The notes: generated by a model not told the origin, from the sequence alone. A stretch of 64,000 nt of DNA from Protula sp. h YS-2021 (GCA_949752745.1 OX457028.1:7830922-7894921), one strand, 5' to 3'; positions 13,380-25,255 are shown, numbered from the stretch's first letter. Numbers and translations: made by a program.

Positions 13380-14629
13380 CCCAACAACAAAAGAAACGCC
13401 GATTCTTAGAAATTCCACATCTATCTTCCTAAATTTGCAACTGGAATCTATGTTACATATATCAAAAAGGCAGTTGTTATAGCATACTTCTAGACAGTTT
13501 TAGTCACTTTACAGAAGATAGTCACGGTTCATTTAACACAACAAAAGTGCCTCACAAAATGACGAGTTAAAGTGCCTAATAACGAGTGTGGCCTCCGTTC
13601 GCGTTAATCACCGCCGTACACCGGCGCCTCATAGAGGTCACCAAGCGCTGGATTACGACTCTGGGTATGCGATGCCACTCCTCGATGAGGGCTTGGCGTA
13701 GCTGTGGTAACGTAGACGGAGGGTTGCGTCTGTGACGAACAGCTCGGCCTAACACGTCCCAGACGTGCTCTATGGGTGACAGATCTGGTGAAAACGCCGG
13801 CCATGGCAACACGTTCACTCCATTGGCACGAATGTAATCCATGGACAACCTTGCCACATGGGGTCTGGCGTTGTGAAAAGAACCCTATTCCAGTCCGCAA
13901 GTCTCCAGCGCACATGATTCATGGCCCATTGACGCCTCGCTTGGCGCCTAGCACCGGTTAAGGGCATTCCGCGATACGCGCGCCGGCTTCGAATACCGTG
14001 TTCATGAAGCCGTCTCCTCACTGTTTGGGCACTGATGCGATTGCCCTGACGTCCTGGGAGTGCTCCGGCGGTGGTTGTCGCTGGAATAAATCTCTGGCGT
14101 AGGTGTGAGACCCGAATACAGCGGTCCTCCTGGGGAGTAGTAACACGTGGTCTACCTGACCGAGGTCTGTCGCGAGTAGATCCAGTGTCCCTAAGACGAC
14201 TTCGTAGGCGTCGAACTGTACTTTCATTAACACCAAAGTGGTGCGCGACGTCAGCGCGGCTCCTTCAGCTGTCCAGCATACCCACGGCGCGTTCCCTATC
14301 AATTTGTGAGAGCCGTGGCATGGTTTTTCCGTTGAGTTTGTTTCAATATTTTAACGTTTTTTATCCCTTTTTAAGCTTGTCTTTACTATGCATTTCAGTT
14401 TTACGGGTCATTGTAACACATGTTGCCTAATATGGAAAAAGGTGTCAAAACGACCACTTCGTTGAATTGACCAAGGTGTTAGGGTAATTAAGCCGCCACC
14501 AACAGACCACATAAAGGATAAAGAAAGAAAAATATTACAGAAAAAAGTTCGCACACAAGTTTCCCAGAAATCGCCAAAAACGCAAAAAAAACCACACGAA
14601 AATTATTCGGCGTTTCTTTTGTTGTTGAG
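13380..14629 (-). mobile_element. Tc1/mariner transposon, internally deleted
   Basis: A 1,250-bp element with 23-bp terminal inverted repeats. The left end is 13380-13402, starting CCCAACAACAAAAGAAACGC, and the right end is its inverse at 14607-14629 with one mismatch. It is flanked by TA dinucleotides at 13378-13379 and 14630-14631, the target duplication expected of Tc1/mariner. It lies inside a 60-bp minisatellite, whose units continue on both sides. The transposase frame on the minus strand has lost the catalytic core, so the copy could move only with transposase supplied elsewhere. Confidence 0.93.
13576..14321 (-). pseudogene. Tc1/mariner transposase, catalytic core deleted
   Basis: The frame starts with MPRLSQIDRERAVGMLDS at 14321 and meets TGA at 14265-14267. 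It then continues as a helix-turn-helix region (HFGVNESTVRRLRSRL, then RPRSGRPRVTT) and a second DNA-binding part (QTVRRRLHEHGIRSRRAYRG). After DWNRVLFT, where the first catalytic aspartate (the D of a TDES-type motif) should follow, it jumps to NARPHVARLSMDYI near 13875. The second catalytic aspartate lies just before NARPH and is also missing. The C-terminal part (13576-13857) keeps WPAFSPDLSPIEHVWD with the third acidic residue. Two of three catalytic residues are absent. Confidence 0.9.
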
Positions 14630-14631
14630 TA

Positions 14632-14890
14632 TAGCATGTGTCGATGTGCGGTTCGCATTTCGGACCACTGCGCTGGTTTTTTTCAACTTCGCTTAATGCC
14701 CATGTGCCCATATTTATTTAAATTTCGTCGATGCGCGGTTCTTATTTCGGACTAGTGCGCATGTTTATTCAACTTGCGTTGCTACGCGGTTCGCATTTCG
14801 GACCACTGCGCATGTTTATGTAACTTGCGTCCATGCGCAGTTGTTATTTAGGACCAGTGCGCAAGTTCATTTAACTTGCGTCGATGCGCT
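14632..14890. repeat. 60-bp minisatellite, right arm
   Basis: Four more units of the same minisatellite (GTGCGGTTCGCATTTCGGAC type) directly after the Tc1/mariner right end. This shows the transposon landed inside an existing array. The array ends near 14890, where the next tandem-repeat element begins. Confidence 0.88.
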
Positions 14891-14894
14891 GTAG

Positions 14895-16600
14895 GAGGAG
14901 TTTCATTTTTTATTTTTTTGATAATTCCGAAAAAAAATCACTCAAAAAGCACAAGACGTATGCAGGACCCCCTAGAGACGGCTCATACCAAAAATAAATG
15001 ACATCTGACATCTGATAAAAATTCCCTGATCGACTCAAAAATCACAAGCCGTACTCACGAACGCATAAAGCATACCTCACACCTAAAATAAATGATATCG
15101 GATCACACTGTAGGCGAAGATGCATTTTGAGGTATTTTCTTTAAAAAATTCGACCAAAAATTAAAAATTCCCAAATTGAGTCAAAAGGCACTAGCCGTAT
15201 CCTCGACCCATCTAGGGATGGCTCACACCAAAAATGAATGAAATCGAATAAAAACTGTAGGGGGAAATGCATTTAAGTTTTTTCTTCAAAAATTCCCCAA
15301 AAATACCAAAATTGTCCGATCAACTAAAAGCACAAGTCGTATGCATGACCCACCTAGGATGACTAATACCAAAAATAAATGAAATCGGATAAAACTGTAG
15401 GGGGAAATGCATTTTGAAGTTTTTTCTTCAAAAATTCCCCCCAAAGTACAAAAATTGTTCGATGGACTGAAAAGCACAAGCCGTATGCACGACCAGCCTA
15501 GAATGCCTCATGCCACAAATAAACGAAATCGGATAAAAACTACAGAAGGAAGGGCACAAGTGTTTTCTTTAAAAGTTCCCCCATAAATACAAAAATTGCC
15601 TTATCCAATAAAAGCATAAGCCGTATGTAAGACCCATCTAGGATGCCTATTACCAAAAATAAATGAAAAGTATAAGTCGTACGTGAGACTCACCTAGAAT
15701 GCTTCATACTAAAAAATAAATGAGACCGGATAAAACTTCAGGAAGAAGGGCATTTTGAAGTTTTTCTTCAAAAATTCCCCCCAAAATACAAAAACTGTCC
15801 GATCCACTACAAAAGCGCAAGTCATTTGCATCACCCATCTAGGATGTTTCAGATCAAAAATAAATGAAATCGGTTAAAAACTGTAGGGTGAAATGCATTT
15901 GAAGTTTTTTCTTCAAAAATTCTCAAAAAAATACAAAAAATGTCAGATCGACTGAAAAAAGCATGAAGCGTATGCAGGACTCCTGAGGGGTGCTTCAGAC
16001 CAAAAATGAACGGCATTGGATAAAAATGCAGGTGGAGACACATTTAAATTTTTTTTCTTCTTCAAAAATTCTCCAAAAATTCAGAAAGTCTCCGATCGAC
16101 TAGAAAAGCACAAGCCTTACGTACGATCACTTAGGAAAACCTCATACCGAAAATAAATGAGATCGGTTCAAAAATGTAAAAGGAGATGCATTTCGAATTA
16201 TTTTTGAAATTTTTTCTTCAAAAATTCACCAAAAATACAAAAATTATCGGATCGATTAAAAAAGCACAAATCTTATGCACGATCTCTTAGGAGTGCCTCA
16301 TACCAAAAATGAATGACATCGGATTAAAAATGTAGGAGCAGATAAATTTTAAAATTTTTTCTTCAAAAATTTGCCAAAAATTAGAAAATTCTCCGATCGA
16401 CTAGAAAAGCACAAGTACGCATGACCTCCTAGGGATGCCTCACATAAAAAATAAATGACATCAGATCAGAACTGTAGGAGAAGATACATTTTACACAAAA
16501 GTTTACTAAATAAACAACTAACTAACTAACTAACTAACGGACGCCGTCTGCAGACCGATAGGGAAACCCCAGCTTACGCATAACGTAAGCTGGGCTAAAA
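14895..16600 (+). mobile_element. Hairpin-ended tandem-repeat element F (pearl/HINE-like)
   Basis: About 12 tandem copies of a 130-155 bp unit (AAGCACAAGCCGTATGCACG, then ATAAATGAAATCGGATAAAA) fill 14.93-16.49 kb. They are followed by the microsatellite CTAACTAACTAACTAACGG, then a perfect 11-bp hairpin: arms CCCAGCTTACG (16568-16578) and CGTAAGCTGGG (16584-16594), followed by CTAA. The layout of core repeats, microsatellite and 3' hairpin matches mollusc pearl elements and the Helentron-associated non-autonomous elements. The left end is not clear; it abuts the 60-bp minisatellite. It codes for no protein. Confidence 0.72.
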
Positions 16601-16802
16601 ACGTTGCATTATGTAACGTTTTCTTTCTATAAAACTGTTCTACTGAATCAGTACCATCATTGCTTACTGACGGCCCCATTTCTATTAATGGTTTCTGTGT
16701 GTGGCTTAGATCGCGGAGGTTTGGGGGACGTCCTGGGTGAATCTTTTTCGCCGTGCACTTCCCTTAGTGGGGCAAAACGGTTATCGTTTGTTTCATCTTA
16801 GA

Positions 16803-17760
16803 ATGTTTAACTGATTGATTGATTTGTTTAATGACAACAGCAACCCGTTAGTGTCATATTGTATCGATTCTGTTGCTAAACAAAGACTCAGTTGAAACTA
16901 AAAACAACTAAAATAGACAAAACATGTAGTGTATACATCTAAAAACCACAAAATTTAATTTAAAACTTACTGTACAAGTGTATTTCTTTAAGAAAAGAAT
17001 GTGGTCCGCATTCTCTTTTACCTGCCGCACTCGATCTTTAAGCCGAGCCCTTGTTTCAACATCCAGTCCTTTTGATGAAGGGCTGGGTGATTTTGCTTGG
17101 CCTGTTGTTTCTCGCGATGTATGCTCTTCAGACGGATATTCAGTGATAGAATATATGAACGAGTGCTAACTGCGTCTCTTGGGAAGTCTTGCTCACTGCA
17201 GTGGTTTAACCAGTCAAATCGGTATTCCAGCCAGTCGAAACCTTCTCGGGTGTCGATCTTGGCAGCGGCAGCATATGAACGACTTGATGACGGTGCTTTG
17301 CAAAGTAATTTTCGTGTCTCTGGATGGACTTTTCATGCTCTAGTTTTTGTATTTCTTTCTCAGCGAGCCACATTGGGCAATCTTTTGAGAAGGCCAGAAG
17401 GTTTGTAGTTAATCTATTTGGTAACACCAGCAACCAATCTGTGCATGTTACGTTAGACCTTTTACACTTGCCCTTACCATGTCCATACCGCTGGCAGTTG
17501 TAGCACCGCACAGGGTTAGGTATGTAAGGCTTGATACCTAATTTAAGGTAACACCTGACATCTGACGACAATGACTACTGGAATGTAAGCATACGAGTTC
17601 CGCAAAAGACGAGTCCATTACATCTTGTGACTCGTAATTCTCGAGCTTGTGTACAAGTTCCTCCTCTATGCAGAAATTTAGTTCGGGTGACTGATGACTT
17701 TTTGGTGCAGTCCCGTGAGGGCTGCTTTTCACTGGGATACATTTACAAAAGTTTTCATTT
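16803..17760 (-). mobile_element. Non-LTR element copy with gag kept and ORF2 deleted
   Basis: Minus-strand LINE remnant. The 3' end lies at 16803 with a short AATC-type tail (GATTGATTGATT on the plus strand). The 3' untranslated part to about 16985 matches the LINE ends at 17.9 and 45.2 kb. At about 16990 that similarity stops and gag-like ORF1 sequence begins, so the whole of ORF2 is missing between ORF1 and the 3' end. The upper boundary, near 17760-17885, is obscured by the adjoining LINE copy. Confidence 0.65.
17206..17732 (-). pseudogene. LINE ORF1 gag-like protein with CCHC zinc knuckle
   Basis: Two overlapping frames (17206-17571 and 17538-17732) give an ORF1 of the I/Jockey group. 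The best segment is GIKPYIPNPVRCYNCQRYGH followed by GKGKC, which forms a CX2CX4HX4C knuckle. Further on is FSKDCPMWLAEKEIQKLEHE, which in related proteins follows a second and third knuckle. Here those have been lost, apparently by a short deletion after NVTC. In an intact element the protein binds the element RNA. The frame break near 17550 and the missing knuckles make this copy defective. Confidence 0.75.
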
Positions 17761-17899
17761 CTTGAGCAATTCTACTCTGTTGAGCCAAAGATACTTGCAT
17801 TAAAGTATCGCCTGATCGCAGTCTTTTGATACAGTATTGGGAACCGATGGGACATTTTTGAATTGCAAATGGTGAAAGTTTTAAAAAACCTTGTGGCGA

Positions 17900-18502
17900 T
17901 TGATTGATTGGTTTAACGACACCAGAAACCTGTTAGGGTCATATTGTGTCAGTTCTGTTGCTATAGGAAGACTCAGTTGAAACTAAAATCAATTAATATA
18001 GACAAAACAAGCAGTGTACACATCTAAAAGCAACTAAATTCAATTTAAAACTTACTGTACAAGTGTATTTCTTTCAGAAAAGAAATAATTTTGCTTGGTG
18101 CTACCTTTGTAAAAAGGTCTTTCATGGAGTTCACACCGTAGTAGCGTGAACGAATGTTCTGAAAATCTACGCAATTGAGTAAAATATGTTTTACAGTCAA
18201 ACGTTCTTGACAACCAATACATTGTGGAGGCGCATCGCCTCTCAAAAGATATCCGTGGGTGATGTATGTATGCCCGATTCGAACTCTATGCATAACCGTT
18301 GAATCGCGAATATTGCCAAACGCTAGATGCTTTTGTCCAACTGTTGGTTGGATTTGAAAGAGTTTGTTATTTCTTTGTTCGTTCCACTTTTGTTGCCAAA
18401 GGTTTTTTACATAACTTGAGATATGTGGTTTAAAGTCGGAGTATGGTATGAGAAGGTCGGATATGTTGTAGTTTAGCGCCTCTTTTGCTGCCTGGTCCGC
18501 AG
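17900..18502 (-). mobile_element. 5'-truncated LINE end with RNase H C-terminus and target-site duplication
   Basis: A clean insertion flanked by CTTGTGGCGA at 17890-17899 and 18503-18512. The 3' end (low coordinates) has an AATC-type tail, then a 3' untranslated part. An open frame from 18045 up to the 5' break encodes the end of ORF2. It begins inside RNase H (AADQAAKEALNYN) and continues to RIGHTYITHGYLLRGD, PPQCIGCQERLTVKHILLNC and a final SKF. This is about 90 percent like the copies at 45.36 and 48.98 kb by eye. The copy is truncated in the RNase H domain. Confidence 0.88.
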
Positions 18503-18512
18503 CTTGTGGCGA

Positions 18513-19620
18513 AACAACGATGTAATCATAGGAGGGAGTAGGTGACTCGATGTCTAAGTATGGACGCCAGTTAACGTCTTGTGGTGTTTTTCAAATATTT
18601 GTGTCCGTAATTACATATTCCATCCCGGCCTTACTCTGGCCACTTTATTTGGATTTCATACTTGGATTAGGACACTTGGGATAGCAACATTTGCACATGT
18701 TGTACTTTCCCAAAAACCGCAGTATGGTTTACCTAAATTGCCAGCCTTTCCCTCTCACAGACCACCACCATGATTATCCCTCTTGATTGAAGAGTTGAAC
18801 CAAAGTCAATTCTTGCCGGCGGATCTCAACGTCGCAAGACAGGACAGCTGAATGACCAGGATCCAGATCTCCCTCGGTAAAATCGCAATCCACGGCAAAG
18901 TGTGGTCGTATTTGACTCAAGTACTAACATTGAAGTCTACCCCGGAAGCTGAAGACCACAACGGAGAAGAGCACCACAGATTGCTACGCTTTTATGCGTT
19001 AAACGGGGGACGCTTCAACAAGGTATTTGATCGTGAGCAAAATCATGAGGGAGAATGATCAGACCAGTGGTGTACTTATAACTAAGAAGACACCAGGGGG
19101 ACAGCTTTATCATGAAATGGTTTTAAACCTATTACTATTCTGGAAAGAGATATTTGTAGATTTTTCTTTTCTAGGAACATTTAGTTTGCGGCGTAGTGAT
19201 GGTGAACACTGTTGTGATACTTCAAGCGGTTCAAGCGGTAATTTGTAGAGAAGGTAGGTGGTAACTTTCAATTCCCAAACAACGTAGTCCGTTTTTTTCG
19301 TCAGGTTCAAGACACATCATACATAAGAGAAAGCATGTGGATGCTCAACAATTTTTGTGTTTCCTTTACTGACGGAAAAAGCAGTCCTTTCTGACAGCGG
19401 CCGATTTTTAGTGACGAATGGCCACTCAAGTCACCAAAATCTAATCAGCTAGTCATTCACATAGAAAATCGCAGGTGCCATAAAAAGGACGGTCACACAC
19501 GGATAGTCACATAAGAAACATGCCAAACCTGACCGTCAGGATTGACATAATAAGTTGTAATCTGAATTTTCACGCTGAGATCGTGACGTTAATCAAAGGA
19601 TAATTTTTTATGGATAGGAA
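18513..19620. other. No recognised feature
   Basis: Unique-looking sequence between a LINE end and a minisatellite. Open frames are under 75 codons and show no motif. Nothing can be supported here. Confidence 0.5.
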
Positions 19621-20495
19621 CTGACGTTCACGACTGACGTTGTAGACTGGGGTTCAGAACACATCACGTTTGTACAGATGCGCTCAAGACACACCTTATG
19701 TGTAGAGACTGCCGTTCGGAACACATAACATATATTGGGACTGGCGTTCAAGACACATCATATTTGTATAGACATGCTCAGGACACACCCTACGTAGACT
19801 GATGTTCATGACCCATCACATTTGCACGGACTGGTGTCCGACAGTCAGAACACGCCCTGAAGTTCAGGATACACCACATTTGTAGGGACTGACGTTGAAA
19901 ACACGCTACGTGAAGGGACTGGCGTTCAGGACACACGCTAAGTGAAGGGATTGGCGTTCAGGACACACGCTTCGTGAAGTGACTGGCGTTCAGGACACAG
20001 GCTACGTGAAGGGACTGGCGTTCAGGACATCCTACGTGCAGGGACTGGCATTCAGGACACAGGCCACGTGAAGGGACTGGCGTTCAGGATACACGCTACG
20101 TGAAGGCGTTGCGGTTCAGGACACACCCTACCTGCAGGGATTGGCGTTCAGGACACATCCTACGTGCAGGGACTGGCGTTCAGGACACAGGCTACGTGAA
20201 TGGACTGGCGTTCAGGACACACCCTACGTGCAGGGACTGGCTTTCAAGACACAGGCTAAGTGAAGGGACTGGCGGTCAGGACACAGGCTACGTGCAGGGA
20301 CTGGCGTTCAGGACACACGCTACGTGAAGGAACTGGCGTTCAGGACACACTAAGTGCAAGGACTGGCGGTAAGGTACACGCTAAGAGACGGGATTGGCGT
20401 TCAGGACATACGCTACGTGTAGGGATTGGCGGTCAGGACACACGCCACGTACAGAGTCTGGCGTTCAGGACACACGCTACGTGAAGGGACTGGGG
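19620..20495. repeat. 32-bp minisatellite, left block
   Basis: About 27 tandem units of roughly 32 bp built on TACGTGCAGGGACTGGCGTT then CAGGACACACCC. Units before 19900 are degraded; those after it are regular. The block stops abruptly at 20495, inside a LINE endonuclease sequence, with GGACTGG at the junction. The short frames that read RTHPTCRDWRSGH are products of the repeat, not genes. Confidence 0.92.
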
Positions 20496-20830
20496 CCATA
20501 AACATTAACAAGGGATATTATCTTACCTGTTCTGTGCAGTTTAAGGACATGCAATCTAGCATCCATTACAATCTTGTGTTCTATTATTTTTAAATTTTGT
20601 GTTGTTAGAATAGCTTGTCCTGCGCTTCTGGTTGTACCTGGGTTAAGCCATATGTTACCCGGACCCCAGATGTTTAGCCAGCTGTTCAAGTCTTCCTCAT
20701 CTGCGTGCGTCTCTTGCAGAAACAGAAACCCGCATTTTTGCGTTTTAAAAATTCAAGAAGGCAAATTCTTTTGGGCATATTTCTTCCTCCACGCATATTA
20801 TAGCTTACAACTGTGAGACTAGCCATAAGT
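20496..20830 (-). pseudogene. Second L1/Tx1-type endonuclease fragment
   Basis: Minus strand. The ORF start is MASLTVVSYNMRGGRNMPKR at about 20830, followed by ICLLEFLKRKNAGFCF, a frame break, then SWLNIWGPGNIWLNPGTTRS and ISLVNVYGPS. This is the beginning of a LINE AP endonuclease, different in sequence from the one at 1.9-2.57 kb. It ends within the NVYGP motif where the 32-bp minisatellite starts, so the 3' part is missing. That is the reverse of the usual 5' truncation. The rest of this element is not in the window. Confidence 0.78.
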
Positions 20831-21924
20831 AATGTCTGTGTCTGTGTTTGCAACATACCAGCTTCCTGCAAGATGCAAAGACACCCTAGTAAGAGCCTGT
20901 CCCTTTAAATAACCTGCTTGTACCCAAAAAGTAGAAATTAAATGTAGTGATTGTCGATTCATGTAACACGTTCATTGTGTCCTTGTGTGGTTGAGTTTAA
21001 GGTGTTGTTAATATCTTAAAACATTAGATTTGAAGGGTATATTATGATTTTTCGCTATGAGCTATTTCATGAAGGTAAAACAATAATAGGTACGTTCCTG
21101 AGTATGGTTACATAACATATTTTGGTGGCTTATTCATGAAATCTGAGTATGAGCTATCAGCTAGTTTTCAATTGAACAATAATCTACAATATGGTTTTAA
21201 TACAGCGCTCCTTCACGAAGTTTTGAAGGTTTGAAGATAGTATTTCTGTAGTAATGTTTTCCATGGATATACACCATCTTCAAACACTCCTTTTTAGAGC
21301 AAACGCTGGGTTTACCTGTATAAATATATGCTGTGTGTTTTAACCTAATGCTAATAAGATAATAACAGGTACGCCTCGTGCTTTCTTGTATGTTAATATC
21401 ACTATTACATGGTCATCCACGAAATGTATGCCAGATCTATTGGCTTTTTTACACCCTAACTGAAATGCACATACCAGTATTGTTACCCCTGCCTGCAGGC
21501 ACGTACCGTGTATTCGTGTTCCTTTGTGAGTGGCAAATTGATCTGCGTCAGTTCGAAAATGTTTATTCATGTGAGATTATATTCCATGGAAGTCCCTGCT
21601 ACACTGCAATGTATTCAATGGAAGACCGTACCACATTCTCAGAACATTCCGCTGGTTTTACATGCATGCATTTATTTTGGTAATTTAATAACATAAAGGT
21701 ACCCATGGAATCTAAACTTAGCCACATACGGTCAGAATATTCTATGGGTTCCATTCCTAATGCGCTTTTTACTGTTTAGATGGGAATATATTCCATGGAT
21801 GGTCTTACTACACTCAACTATTTTAGAGCGCTTTAATAGTTTTACATGCATATATATGTACTTATAATTTAATATTATAACGTTATCCATAGAATATAAA
21901 TTTACCAACATAGATTCATGCGTG
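20831..21924. other. Unassigned DNA between two minisatellite blocks
   Basis: AT-rich sequence, possibly the 5' untranslated region of the LINE whose endonuclease lies at 20.5-20.83 kb. Between 21.55 and 21.92 kb similar pieces recur, with ATATTCCATGGA and TTTTACATGCAT occurring in two diverged copies about 230 bp apart. No coding frame is convincing. Confidence 0.4.
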
Positions 21925-22462
21925 CAGGGACTGGCGTTCAGGACACACCCTACGTGGAGTGACTGACGGTCAGGACACACCCTACGTGCAGGGACTGGCG
22001 TTCAGGACACGCCCTACGTGCAGGGACTGTCGTTGAGGACACAGGCTACGTGCAGGGACTGGCGGTCACGACACACGCTACCTGAAGGGACTGGCGGTCA
22101 CGACACACGCTACGTGCAGGGACTGGCGTTCAGGACAGAGGCTACGAGCAGGGACTGGCGTTCAGGACAGAGGCAACGTGAAGTGACTGGCGGTTCAGGA
22201 CACACGCTACGTGCAGGGACGGGCGTTCAGGACACACGCTACGTGAAGGGACTGGCGTTCATGACACATCCTACGTGGAGTGACTGGCGGGCAGGACACA
22301 CCCTGCGTGCAGGGACTGGCGTTCAGGACACACCCTACGTGGAGTGACTGACGGTCAGGACACACCCTACGTGCAGGGACTGGCGTTCAGGACACACCCT
22401 ACGTGCAGGGACTGGCGTTCAGGATACGCCCTACGTGCATGGACTGGCGGTCAGAACATACC
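21925..22462. repeat. 32-bp minisatellite, right block
   Basis: About 17 units of the same 32-bp repeat as at 19.6-20.5 kb, starting with GTGCAGGGACTGGCGTTCAG. It reappears here after the 1.4-kb LINE-containing interval. Units are more uniform than in the left block. Confidence 0.92.
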
Positions 22463-22469
22463 TCTGTAC

Positions 22470-24395
22470 GGATTAACATGCCAGTACACACAAAACATGA
22501 GTACACGTTTGTATCACACCTAGTAGATTTTTTTGTTTTTGTACACAAAAACAAATGTCTCCCCGGCTTAACCTATAATTCACCAATAACCATCCCCCCC
22601 TCCCACGACAGCCCTTTCACAAAGTTTTATTTGAACAAATACTGTTTTTAGAATGAGAACACCTTTTACCTTATATAAATGTATCCCATGTGCCCAGTAG
22701 CCGGGTTGTCTATCACCTTTATCCAATTTTAAGGCGCGGGGGCGGGGTGTTCGAAACTTGAATTGTTCGTATTTTAGTCCTCTTGTTTATACAGGGTTTA
22801 GGCTTAGGTGTTTTATCTGGGTCTAGGTGATCACTAAAGAGGTTTTCTGTGTCGTTTATGTTCGGTCGAAGACGGTGGTCGTGAACACAGCTTTTATTGT
22901 GTGTCCTTTTTATCCCGGTTTTGAAGTTGGCCTTACAGCAATTTTATCGTACGTACTTTTTTTATCCGGGTCTGGAAGTTGGTCAAGACATGTGGGTTTT
23001 ACCGTGCGTCTTGTTATCCGAAACTGGAAGTTGGTAACTACGAACAAGTTTTAATTTACGTCTCTGTATCGTAATCTTGAACGCGGCTGTTAAAAACAGG
23101 TTTACCGACATATATATAGCGCTTATATTAACCCCTGTCGCCACCGCCCCCCCCCCCCATCCCCCTTCTCCAAGCTATCTAATGTAGGTACTACTCTTAA
23201 GGCCAATCCTAACCATTTCAGCCAGCAGCATCGGTAAGGGTTTGTACATTGAGTGTAGCTATAGCCATAATATACCTTGTGTTCGTACATTCCCATCGGC
23301 CAAAAAGCACTAGTAGAACATTCTTCGTAACTGCAACGCATGACTCACCTCGTTGGGAGAGTGGGGCAAGGCATTTTGGTGCCGAAATAGTGCGCTGCTT
23401 GACATTAGATAATCACTTCAAAGTGAAGGCTACTTCCAGGTACTGCATAAACATTGCGAGCCGTTACGTACCGTCATATACGGAATAGCTTGGCAGCCAA
23501 ATGAAAAATAGCTGAGCTGAGTCACAAACAAAAGATCAAATGCATGAAATGCAAAACATGGTCGATAATTGTGCTGCTTATGTTTTCAGGTATGCCTAAA
23601 GAATGCAGGAACATTGGAGAATCTTCTGGAAAATGCTAAAATCCCAAGCGTAATTAACTCTACTTAGTCAAAAGAACGAGCCAATAAAACGGCTGAGGCA
23701 GAGGGAGGAGGATGAGGGGAGACGGTGCCGTTTTCGTTTGTTCTACTCCGGGCATATTTGACAGAATCTTTCGGATCCAATAAGCAACATTCCCCACCAA
23801 GTTTCAACTTCCTCTGATGTGCAGCAACTGAGAAATGTCCACATATAACATTTTAACGTAATGACGTCATACGCCTTCCTTAATTTCGCTACACCCGTCA
23901 AAAGTAGTGAGCACCACTCGACTGACCCAAGGAACACTCGTAAAAAATTTGAAATCGATACGACTTTTCGTTATCAAGATATTTTGTAAAAAAAGATCTT
24001 GTCCAAATTATATGTATATTTTACGTGATGACGTCATACGCCGCACTCGTTCGTTGTACTCGCTACCAAATTTGACAGAATCTTTCGGACTTACCAAGCA
24101 ACAATCCCATCAAGTTTGAACTTTCTCCCATGTTCAGCGGCTGAGTAATTTCACACACAAGATTTTCATGTAATGACGTCATACGCCTTCCTTAATACTG
24201 TAACGTGCGTCACAAGTTGACAGAACCGTCCGACCTACTTATAGAAAGGACAGATCAAGTTTGAAGTCGATCCGACTTTTCGTTCACGAGATACCTTGCA
24301 CACATTTTATTCACAACAGACTGACACACACACACATACACAGACAGAACGTACAAACACCATATGTCTCCATTTGGTTGGAGAGACATAATAAG
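22470..24395 (+). mobile_element. Hairpin-ended element A (pearl/HINE-like)
   Basis: The 5' end carries an 11-bp palindrome (arms TTTGTTTTTGT at 22532-22542 and ACAAAAACAAA at 22545-22555), then ATGTCTCCCC. Inside are 50-60 bp repeats on ATCCGGGTCTGGAAGTTGGT (22.85-23.05 kb) and two to three diverged 150-300 bp repeats, each with TGACGTCA (23.86-24.18 kb). The 3' end has a CA/CAGA microsatellite and then a stem TATGTCTC (24363-24370) with GAGACATA (24383-24390), followed by ATAAG. The 3' arm is the inverse of the 5' ATGTCTCC, that is, subterminal inverted repeats. Element B at 37.9 kb is homologous along most of its length. Confidence 0.75.
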
Positions 24396-25255
24396 CAAAA
24401 CAAGTATGTTGTTAATATTTATTTTAATATTCAAAATATAATAAGCAAATAGTCTGGAAACGCATTCAGTAACATTTTTATGAAATTGTTTACTTGTTTT
24501 AACCGTCTATTCTTTGACTACCTTGTTAGTATTAAAGACACACTAGCCCTGCTACAGTAAGATGTTGGGAATCATTATAGAAAAGGAAGAAAATACGGTG
24601 CTGCTTCTCGTTGTGTGAAAATTAACAAGCCATCTATTTTTTTTAAGAATAACAACGATTGTGGCCTACGACCCCCCCCCCCCCCTCTCCGAACCAACTA
24701 CCTAAAAAATCATTTTTCACGAAACTCCTTTTTTGTTTTCTCTTCTAATGAATTAATACGAACGATACGGGCACATTTATGGATGCGGAATCCCAGCGAC
24801 TGAGTACTATGGCGGTCACTGCCCGAGGTCAAGCTCTCTCAAAGACATCAACAGGCATTTATTATCTATTTACGCGTGTAAAAATTCCTCACTAATTTTT
24901 TGCAACCTGCCAATAATTTCAAATTACATTTATTTTAGGCCTAATCCAGTCCTTTTAAATTGTAATTTTAGTCAATCTGAGTGGAAAATAATTTTTTTCT
25001 CTTTGAACTGAGACACTGTTTCCAAATTTGGCAAAGTTAATACACCTAGCTCCCACACATATGAACGGCTTGGTCTAACTCTTTTTTATGATATTTTCAA
25101 AAAAAAAAAAGAAAAAAGGATTACACCATTTTATATACCTTTGCTGGCATTCACGCATACTTACACAGATACATCTACATAAGAGAACAGACTGGGAGGA
25201 TTTTTTTTTTTTTCACATGGCAGAATGTTCACACAAAACAATAGCCTACAATATC
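24396..25255 (-). other. Probable profilin 3' untranslated region and downstream DNA
   Basis: Directly downstream of the profilin stop on the minus strand. Two AATAAA signals on that strand, at 24929-24934 and 24858-24863, are candidates for polyadenylation, giving a 3' UTR of roughly 0.35-0.4 kb. An A/T run lies at 25099-25120 and a T run at 25201-25213. A C run is present near 24670. There is no other gene here. Confidence 0.45.

Noticed and set aside
13604..14430. Several overlapping plus and minus frames of 60-119 codons
   Set aside because: They are other-frame shadows of the Tc1/mariner transposase remnant.
19900..22460. Regular 32-bp repeats that could suggest a CRISPR array
   Set aside because: Units are directly joined with no unique spacers, the surroundings are eukaryotic, and no Cas-like genes are present.
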